From Chitinophaga rupis (GTDB taxonomy: Bacteria > Bacteroidota > Bacteroidia > Chitinophagales > Chitinophagaceae), in contig NZ_FOBB01000002.1 of the NCBI RefSeq assembly GCF_900109685.1, positions 302,075 to 366,074 of the forward strand: 64,000 nucleotides of DNA, read 5' to 3'. Of this stretch, positions 54,101 through 61,300 are shown one piece after another; position 1 is the first letter of the stretch, and each line of letters begins with the position of its first letter. A program made the position numbers and the translations under genes. The notes under the pieces were generated by a model. That model saw only the letters and a list, made by a program, of their open reading frames with translations. It was not told the DNA's origin and made no database searches.

Positions 54101-54312
54101 GCATCAGCCTTACCTACAACCTGAACCCCGACCTGCTGAAACGGTGGGGCATGGACCGGTTCAGCATTTTTGGCGTACTGGATAATGTAGCCATGTTCCA
54201 GCGGTCCAAAAACCTGCCGGACGCAGAAGCCGTGAACCCATACGGGGAGTATAACGGTAACGGGTATCCCATTCCGAAAAAATATACCATGGGTCTGAGT
54301 GTTAATTTTTAA
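51133..54312 (+). CDS. SusC/RagA-family TonB-linked outer-membrane transporter
   Basis: A 1059-residue TonB-dependent receptor with a signal peptide ending near PVLAQ. A carboxypeptidase-regulatory-like domain follows (about 25-95, EGTVTDNAKEPLPGVSVRV). The plug starts near 115 and carries the SusC signature DASAAAIYGSRAANGVIL. A 22-strand barrel ends in the terminal aromatic GLSVNF. It imports an oligosaccharide or similar nutrient across the outer membrane, with the SusD-type lipoprotein as lid. No anti-sigma factor/FecR gene is in the window. Two decayed copies of its start lie upstream. Confidence 0.96.
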   Translation: MRTIYLALLCLIVPLLPVLAQTVKVEGTVTDNAKEPLPGVSVRVKSTNTGVTTDAKGHFSLSATPGATLEITYVGFTKQEVKVTGQQNLRVVMAATASALQETVIIGYQQVTRKKATAAISSLSGREIQNLPAASFDQLMQGRLSGVNVQNFTGEPGARTTVSVRGNSAVSRDYNEFKVVNSPLYVVDGIPQPSEEYVTSDVGTGTNFLAGINPMDIATIDVLKDASAAAIYGSRAANGVILITTKKGKSGTPRVSLSSYFGITERPELRDVVLGTEERRQKMALLQQSLTHAQQQQLPFLMTDSLNPAYNANTDWQDIFYRTGLIKNADLSVSGGSENSYYRFSAGYYDEQGVVIGTDFKRYSTRLNLMTRAMNNKLEINPIISFSRTDRHRGNGRPGNSINITTNGDPRDPVTVGAGQMPSSLFALDPDKKAAMLGTYKDALDKNMENQFTINLNLGLFITPHLKLNSQNSYIYKTSRRDYNKTNALTSNNGSFSFSFADNGANLLSSNYLSYTNSFKDHNLSVILGTDMQYDQYQNTRALGYGGSSDQIQVVQGFRQTNIEASSDYQAYGLLSYYSRIAYDFKEKYLLSVSARTDGSSRFGADSKWGFFPSASAAWIISDEPFLQHSRTFSLVKIRGSVGTSGSLPEQNYLQYNLYKVNNGGFAGNSGATSYNGVTAITPNFTDGAAQKGLSWERSVQWNLGTDLEFADGNFAATVDVYNRQNSLQLFSIILPVTSGYDKALTNALGVRNSGVELTVSGYPFKRRNSAIKWFTRLNISYNKNMITSLPNGGRDIVFQNGDRFDKSHILSVGKPLNAFYLYQNLGVFATDDDVPGNKYTGEKFRNGNGTYRGGDFHLADLDGDNFIDIFNEGINPDKMPIGDPNPKITGGFNNEITWKNFILNIFCTFTFDRDVLNLYRADQFSNSTDGDATNRFIQYATPDFSRLDIWRNPGDKATYAKYDLGTYRYYYTSAQTFFLEKGDYLRIKSISLTYNLNPDLLKRWGMDRFSIFGVLDNVAMFQRSKNLPDAEAVNPYGEYNGNGYPIPKKYTMGLSVNF

Positions 54313-54331
54313 ACCGGTAAAATCTGCTACT

Positions 54332-55852
54332 ATGAAATTTAAACATATTATACTCCTTTGCACGTTCTTATTATCTGTTTCCTGTAAAAAGCTGCTGGAA
54401 CAGGAGCCCAAGAACTCTACTTACCTTGAAAAGTACTGGAAAAGCACGCAGGACTGTGAAAGCGCCCTGGCGGGTAACTATGCGCTGTTAAGGAATGCGC
54501 TGGCATTTAAATACAGCTATTACATGTATGGGGATGCTGTTGCCAAGAATTACTTTGTAATTGATTATAACGGCGATGGGCTGGAAGGTATACAGAACGG
54601 GGATTACACCTTTACCTATAACGTAAAGGACCTGGGTAACTGGACGCGCTATTTTAAGGTGATCACCATGAGCAACACCATCCTGGCAAAGCTGCCTCAA
54701 GTGCCGGATGCCAGCCTGGAAAAAGATGTGCCTAATGCACAGCAATACAAGAACCGTGTGCTGGGGCAGGCCCTTTTTATACGTGCATTCACTTACTTTA
54801 CTATGACCCGGATATGGGGTGATGTGCCTTTGGTAACGGAATTTTATGAAAATCCGCTGGAAGCGCCGGAGCTGCCCCGCAGCCCAAAAGCAGATGTAAT
54901 GCAGCAAATAGAAAAAGACTGCCATGACGCCATCAGCCTGTTGAACTGGGGCTATGCTGATAATCCCAGCGGCGCAGCAGTTACTGCCAACAAAGGCTCT
55001 GTATACGCATTGCTGGCCCACCTGTACCTGTGGAGGGGCACGACGCTGAATGCAGCCAATGGCGGCGCCAATGATATGAAGGATATTAACAGCGCTGATA
55101 CTACTATTAATACGCTGATCGCTAATGGCGGTTATGCGCTGACCGATACATCCAACTATTATAAGACCTTCATCGGCAAATCCACTGAAAGCATTTTTGA
55201 GCTGAACATGAGCGAAGATCAGCTGGAAGGTTCCGATGACGGTATTGGGATGCAGTTCCTGCGCGGTGACCAGTACATTAAATATTACGGGGATCATGCC
55301 CGCATGGCCGTGCGCCCGGAATACTTCAGCCGGCATTACCTGAAAGGGCAGGATGTGAATGATACGCTGGATGTGCGCTACCAGAAAGGATTTGATTACC
55401 GGGACGATAACCGCCCGCTATGCCGCAAGTACAGCAACGTTGTTTACCGCAACCCCGGCTTAAAGCTAAGCCCGTACATGAGCAATAACATGATCATTTT
55501 CCGTTTTGCGGATATAAAACTGCTGCAGGCAGAGATTGCTATTTACAAGCAAGACTATGGAAAGGCGCTGGATATCATCAATCTTTTCCGTACCCGTAAT
55601 AACACGCAACCCTTAACCATGCCCGCACCGGATGTGCTGATGTATGATTACATCCTGGAAAGAGGCAAGGAAATGTACCTGGAAGGACACCTGTTCTTTG
55701 ACCTGATACGTACCAAAACCTACACCTACATTGTGGATTGGCTTACAGAGCAGCGCTATGCGCAGGAAGGTTTTTACTGGCCGGTTGATCCCCGCCTGTT
55801 CAGGGGCAACAAGTTCCTTACGCAAACCCGTTTCTGGGTAGGCAAGATCTGA
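54332..55852 (+). CDS. RagB/SusD-family nutrient-binding outer-membrane lipoprotein
   Basis: From the ATG at 54332 (506 residues) this has a lipoprotein signal (LLSVSCKK). A longer in-frame start at 54299 overlaps the susC stop and gives an unlikely N-terminus. SusD-type TPR and loop features include LEQEPKNSTYLEKYW, ALFIRAFTYFTMTRIWGDVP and the C-terminal GKEMYLEGHLFFDLIRT. It binds the glycan or other ligand at the cell surface and hands it to the SusC-type transporter encoded upstream. Confidence 0.95.
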   Translation: MKFKHIILLCTFLLSVSCKKLLEQEPKNSTYLEKYWKSTQDCESALAGNYALLRNALAFKYSYYMYGDAVAKNYFVIDYNGDGLEGIQNGDYTFTYNVKDLGNWTRYFKVITMSNTILAKLPQVPDASLEKDVPNAQQYKNRVLGQALFIRAFTYFTMTRIWGDVPLVTEFYENPLEAPELPRSPKADVMQQIEKDCHDAISLLNWGYADNPSGAAVTANKGSVYALLAHLYLWRGTTLNAANGGANDMKDINSADTTINTLIANGGYALTDTSNYYKTFIGKSTESIFELNMSEDQLEGSDDGIGMQFLRGDQYIKYYGDHARMAVRPEYFSRHYLKGQDVNDTLDVRYQKGFDYRDDNRPLCRKYSNVVYRNPGLKLSPYMSNNMIIFRFADIKLLQAEIAIYKQDYGKALDIINLFRTRNNTQPLTMPAPDVLMYDYILERGKEMYLEGHLFFDLIRTKTYTYIVDWLTEQRYAQEGFYWPVDPRLFRGNKFLTQTRFWVGKI

Positions 55853-55883
55853 TCCCTTTTTCTGACCATTTAATATTACGTAT

Positions 55884-56570
55884 ATGCAATACCGCTTAAA
55901 AAATACCTTCTTCATATTAGCCGCTGCTATTTTTCTTTTTTCCTGTAAAAAGAATGATTACAAGAACGATGGGGGCGTACATGACCCGCATGTGAACATG
56001 ACCACTTACGATTACCTGAGATCGCAACGGGTATTTGATTCCCTGGTATACCTGATAGACCGTGCAGGCCTGAAGGATATGGTAAACAGCGATGTAACCT
56101 TTTTTGCTGTGACCAACTACGGGGTGGATGATTACCTGAAGATCCGCCAGCTGCGTGCTGCAGAGCAAACCGGCGATGAGAACATTCCTTTTAATATGGA
56201 TAGCATTTCTGTAAAGGAGCTGCAGGATTCCCTAAAGCTGTACATGATAAAGGGCGCCATTAACCGGGATCAAATGAACCGGCAGGGGCAGCTGTATGAT
56301 TGTATGCTGGGCGCTATTCCCAATACAAAATTCATGATCAGCTTACTGCGCACCTATCCCTACAATGATTATGTTTCCTATGTGGATATGGTGAACTATA
56401 CAAAAGTGATCGGTTCCCGCGATGACCAGGTTTTAGACCCGTCCCAGATACCGCAAAGTGAAAAGGATAATGCTGCCGTTTGCCAAACCTCCGGGATTAT
56501 TACCACCACGGGTATTGTGCATGTGCTGAACGGCTATCACCGGTTATTTTTTAATACTGAAGTTCACTAA
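55884..56570 (+). CDS. Fasciclin (FAS1) domain lipoprotein
   Basis: A 228-residue lipoprotein (lipobox FLFSCKK) with one FAS1-like domain. YDYLRSQRVFDSLVYLIDRAGL and VTFFAVTN form the first conserved block, and TTTGIVHVLNGYHRLFF is the second. FAS1 domains mediate adhesion or protein-protein contact. It is encoded between SusD and a DUF5007 lipoprotein, so a surface accessory to the uptake pair is likely. The ligand is unknown. Confidence 0.88.
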   Translation: MQYRLKNTFFILAAAIFLFSCKKNDYKNDGGVHDPHVNMTTYDYLRSQRVFDSLVYLIDRAGLKDMVNSDVTFFAVTNYGVDDYLKIRQLRAAEQTGDENIPFNMDSISVKELQDSLKLYMIKGAINRDQMNRQGQLYDCMLGAIPNTKFMISLLRTYPYNDYVSYVDMVNYTKVIGSRDDQVLDPSQIPQSEKDNAAVCQTSGIITTTGIVHVLNGYHRLFFNTEVH

Positions 56571-56588
56571 CCATTAAAGCAAATTAAC

Positions 56589-57569
56589 ATGCAAAAAATA
56601 CTATTATTTATACTGTGTACGGCCTTTGTGATGGCTGCCTGTAAAAAAGTAGAGCCGGGTTTTTTAAGTGACCAGATGCGCTACAAGGATAACGTGATCT
56701 ATTGCAAAAGGGGATTATCCCTGCAGCAATCGGACCGTATTAACACCGATGAATCTACGCCGCCGGTAACATTCAAATTGCTGAACCTGCGGGATAAGGC
56801 CACTGGTAAAGCGGCGCCCCAGTCTTTTTTTGACGATTATGAAGTGCTGGTTTTCAAAGACGGGGAATCTTTTAACGTGGAAACAGATACCAGCGTGGAG
56901 CAGCTCAATAAAAAGCGCGAGATCCAGAAGCTGAAGCCTATGTATTTTAATGAGAACAGCGGACAGTTTGTGTTTAACAAAGCATCCCTGAACCTGCCGC
57001 TGGGCGATTATCTTTTTGATATTGCCTCCCAGAACATACATGGCTCCCATACCTTTACCAGCTTTGGCCAGATCAGCGTTGTAGAGCCAACGCTGGATGA
57101 TATTTTCACGATAGAAGATAATGTATCCAATGCGTTTAATGTGAACAGCGTGGCCACTCCCATGCGCAATCCTAAAATGACGCTCACCAAAGTGTCTGAC
57201 GAAGGCGCCCGTGTGATCCTGAAGCTGGTGGATAAGAACGGCAGCCCGTTCAATCCAAAGGCCGGTGAGATCATTAAGCGTGGCGACAGGCCGGTGTTTG
57301 AGAACTATGCACGCTTTCATCCCATCATTACTACGGATACGGCCATGATCTGCGATTTTGAGCTGGCGCCGTTCCCGCTCACCCGGTATAATGATGGTGC
57401 TACGGATTGGAACCACCTGATGTATTACCGTATCCCATCACAATTTGTGAAGGTGGATAATATGGAGGCCAATGCATTTTCCGTGAATCCACGCTTTGCA
57501 TTTGTAGTGAAACTGGAGGGAACGTATATCGTAGAGATCAAGTTCCTGGATGCTGTGAGGGTGCATTAG
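56589..57569 (+). CDS. DUF5007 domain-containing lipoprotein
   Basis: A 326-residue lipoprotein (lipobox FVMAACKK) opening GFLSDQMRYKDNVIYCKRGL, the typical start of DUF5007 proteins found in SusCD loci. The rest appears beta-rich (Ig-like). The function is unknown; it is likely a third surface-exposed binding or scaffold protein of this uptake system. It is the last gene of the four-gene operon and is followed by an inverted repeat and a terminator. Confidence 0.85.
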   Translation: MQKILLFILCTAFVMAACKKVEPGFLSDQMRYKDNVIYCKRGLSLQQSDRINTDESTPPVTFKLLNLRDKATGKAAPQSFFDDYEVLVFKDGESFNVETDTSVEQLNKKREIQKLKPMYFNENSGQFVFNKASLNLPLGDYLFDIASQNIHGSHTFTSFGQISVVEPTLDDIFTIEDNVSNAFNVNSVATPMRNPKMTLTKVSDEGARVILKLVDKNGSPFNPKAGEIIKRGDRPVFENYARFHPIITTDTAMICDFELAPFPLTRYNDGATDWNHLMYYRIPSQFVKVDNMEANAFSVNPRFAFVVKLEGTYIVEIKFLDAVRVH

Positions 57570-57580
57570 TTTGATAGTCT

Positions 57581-57676
57581 ACAGTCTGCAGTTGGCAGTT
57601 GGCAGTCCGGGGATCATTGCTTTTTGCATATGCCCTGTAAACGATGGTATACTGCCAACTGCCAACTGCAGACTGT
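57581..57676. repeat. Inverted 7-bp-word repeat with perfect 26-bp arms (GTTGGCA type)
   Basis: The left arm (57581-57606) steps through GTCTGCA, GTTGGCA, GTTGGCA, GT. The right arm (57651-57676) is its exact reverse complement, around a 44-bp core. It starts 11 bp after the stop of the DUF5007 gene and could also act as a transcript-end hairpin. Confidence 0.88.
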
Positions 57677-57885
57677 GGACTTTTTCTGTAGCCCTGGTTC
57701 CACATACTGCCGCACTTACATCGCCTGTCCTCCGCCAATCCCAGCCGCTAACCGTAGCGCCCCAACGAAGCTTCCACGGCTGAGCGCCTGTTTCCGTGAT
57801 ACTGGCGCAGTTTTTACGGGAATATATACAGGGGTGCGGGTTTAAAAAGCGTTTTTGATCTATCCTATAAATACAGTTGTTTGCC

Positions 57886-57936
57886 ACGCCACCGGATCGT
57901 TCTCAGAACGTGAAGGTGGCGTTTGGTTTTTGAGTT
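57886..57936 (+). terminator. Intrinsic terminator, plus strand
   Basis: ACGCCACC (57886-57893) and GGTGGCGT (57915-57922) pair perfectly, with an inner CGTTCT/AGAACG stem. A T-rich tail follows. It closes the SusCD operon. Between it and 58364 no gene is seen; the stretch is AT-rich. Confidence 0.82.
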
Positions 57937-58134
57937 TGTTAAGCTAATGTTATTCCGGCATCACACATAAATACCACAAATGACAATACCTGGAAATGAT
58001 AGACATTAATGATCATATAGTTATAGGGTCCGCTACTGGTCTTATGATCCTCAATTAACCTTTTTTATAACACTAAAGTTTTTACATATTATCCAACAAT
58101 AATCTTATTATTTAATTATATAAATTACATTTTA

Positions 58135-58142
58135 TATATTTG
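58135..58142 (+). promoter_or_regulatory. Possible Bacteroidota -7 box for the large adhesin
   Basis: TATATTTG fits TAnnTTTG and lies in the most AT-rich part of the spacer, leaving a leader of about 220 nt before the ATG at 58365. No good TTG is found at -33. Confidence 0.35.
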
Positions 58143-58364
58143 CAGCGAAGAGATACAATTGTTTGTAAGGCTGACCGTTTGGACGTGCTATTCCCTTTAA
58201 TATCAAGATCCTATAGCGAAAATAAGATCACAGCACTACAAGCATACATGTTTATTTGGGACAATCTTCACGTCAGATCCCCTCATTAATCAGTGAACAG
58301 CGGACAGATCCTCGCATTCATCCATCTGAAAAGCAGCCCGTTTTATAGCTATCCTATACTGTCT

Positions 58365-61300
58365 ATGAAAAAAAATTTCATTAAAGGTCTGTTAAGCACC
58401 AGCTTAATCCTGTGTTCATTACTGACATTTGGCCAGCTGCCTTATAGTCCGTGTAGCCCCAGCGGTGGTAAAAGAGCCGATCTGTTAGGAGCAGAAACTA
58501 AATACAGAGCTCCGGGAGGCAGTGCACCTGTCTTTACCATTCCGGCAGGAACCAAGTCCATAGCGGTTTATACCTCATCCGAAACCGGTATACCTACTGG
58601 TAGCGATAATGCGCAGGGTGATGAAGATTTCATCACCATTAATGCCATTATCAATCTTGCAACCAATACTTCTTCCGGTTATGTGAACTATGCAAAGAAT
58701 ACAAACACAGATGGTTCCGGTACCAACGTATACGGATGGAAAGACGCTGCATTGGGTGCGCTGATCCCTGTTGCCAGCAAGATAGGGGATGCCTCGCCGG
58801 ACCTGAACAACGTTAACTTTACGGTTTCCGGCAGCACATTAACCATCACTGAAACCGCTACCAGCATACATACTTCGTATTACGTTGAATATCTTTCACC
58901 TTATACAAACTCTTTAAATCCGTTAAGCCCACAGATCCGGGCATTATTGCATGGTACTGCCGCCACGAATACCGACCTGGTAATACCTATTCCCGCAGGC
59001 ACTAACCTGATCAGCATTTCCGCAAAGGGTACCAACTCCAGCGCTACAGATCTGAATTCCGGCAGCGGTACAGAGGAAGGTTATTCCAACCTACGCTTTA
59101 ATATTGACCTGGATGCCGGTTTAACAGACGGTTTCGTTACCTTATCAAATGGCGGCTCGGTGGATAGAAGATCCACTTATGTGATTAATGACATGAGCAG
59201 CACTTCCACCAGCAGCATGACCTCTTCCGGCGTTATAATCGGCGATTATTCAGCAAAGCTTACAACTGCAGGGGCAGTGGGCCTGTATAATCCACAGATC
59301 TATGTTTCCGGCGGTAATCTGGTTATAAAACGGGACGCCAATTATGCACGTGATTTTGATGACGCCTATGTAGTGGAGTTTTACCATCGTGTTGGTCAAG
59401 GCATGAGCGCGGATTTTATCAATACAGACATTATAGCCATTCCCAGTGGACTAAGCTCCACTTCAGGTGTTAGCAGGATATTTAAGATACCGCCGGGCAC
59501 TAACTCCATCTATTTTAATGAAACCGGCAACGCAGTAAATACAGACCGGGAAAGTAATGAGAACTCCCTGGCAGCATATGCTTATATAGATCTGGCCACT
59601 GAAACCGCTACCGGTTATTTCTATCAGCAGGTAGGTTTATCCGGTGCAACCCGGCGCGATGATAACTATGCGTTTAAAGGCGTACCATTAACGAATGTTA
59701 GCACCAGTACCCATGCAAATACAGTAGGATTCACTATTCCGGGTGATAACTATGACCTTTTATTTTCTTTGTCGGCCGATAAAAGTGAGCTGACCATTAC
59801 CAATAAAACCGGTTTGGCCAATCCTTTTTACCAGTTCCTGCTGTCAGCAGACTACTATGGTTCCAAACCGGATATTGCCTTTAGTGATGGCGCCGGTAAT
59901 ATAACTTTCACCAAAGGCGCTTCCTGTAATATAGTAAGAGCCAATATAAATATATGTAATCCCGGTTCCGGTAACAGTAACGGGGGAATGCCCATTTCAT
60001 TTTACCAGGGCGATCCGACGGTAGATCCTGCCGCCAAACTGGTATATACCAGTACCTTCAACCAGGCCGTGGGTGTTGGACAATGTAAAGTGTTTGTTTT
60101 TGATATTGACATGACAGGTTACAGTAACCTGAATGTGCCTTTAACGCTGATCATCAACGACAATGGCAGCTTTGTACCCGGTGGCGTAGGTCATACGGTG
60201 GGCACGCCTTTTACGCTGTCATCCCTTGCTAACCAGAACACTACTTACAAAGAATGCTACTACGATAACAATAAGATCACCAAAACAGTAAATGTAAATA
60301 ACTGTCCGCTCGTAAACCTGGACCCGGATAACAGCTCCGGCGCCACAGGTAATTATAATTACCTGAACTATTTTAACGCCGGCAGCGCTACCGGCTCAAA
60401 GATCGCAGACACCGATCTTAGTATTGTGGACCCGGATGCCGGTGATCTTTTCAGCGCTACTATAACTTTAACAAATGTGCTAAATGCCGGCAGCGAAAAG
60501 CTGAACCTGAACGGCGTACTGCCTGCCGGTATTACTATTTCGGGTAATGGTACCAGTACCATCACACTCTCCGGGCAGGCTACGCAGGCAAATTATATTG
60601 CGGCCATCAAAATGCTGGAGTATAAGAATACGGCCGGATCGCCTAATACTACTAACCGTATTATCACCGTGGCGGTAAATGATGGTGTGGAAACAGGCCC
60701 TGCTTCCACCACTACCATCGTTATCTTAACCACCCCGCGCATTAATGTAACCGGTAATGCCATTACCATAGCAGATGCCAGCACTACTGCCGATCTAACA
60801 GATGGTACTGATTTTGGTACTATTACACCCGGAGGCAGCGCGGTGAATCACACTTTTGCTATCCAGAATGTGGGCACCGGCGTTGTTACTTTAACCAGCG
60901 CACCAGCAGTAAGCAAAACAGGTGATGCGGGTTTTACCATCTTCACACAACCTGCTTCCAGCTCCATTTCAAGCGGCAGCAGCACGAACTTCGTGGTACG
61001 TTTCAACCCGGCTGCTCATGCCGTAGGCACTTATACCGCTACTATTACTATTAATAATAATGATCCGAATGCAGCCCGTTCCGTATACACTTTTGTAGTT
61101 GCTGCTACGGTAAATACGATACCGGCTATTACAGATTTTACTGTAAATGGCAGTGAGGATAATACACTGGCTTTTACTGCAGCCAACTTCAGCACGCATT
61201 ATACGGACGGCGATGGAACGGCTTTAAATAAAATAATGATCACCAGCCTGCCGCTGAACGGCAGCTTCCAGCTTGGTGGGGTGAACATTACCATGGGGCA

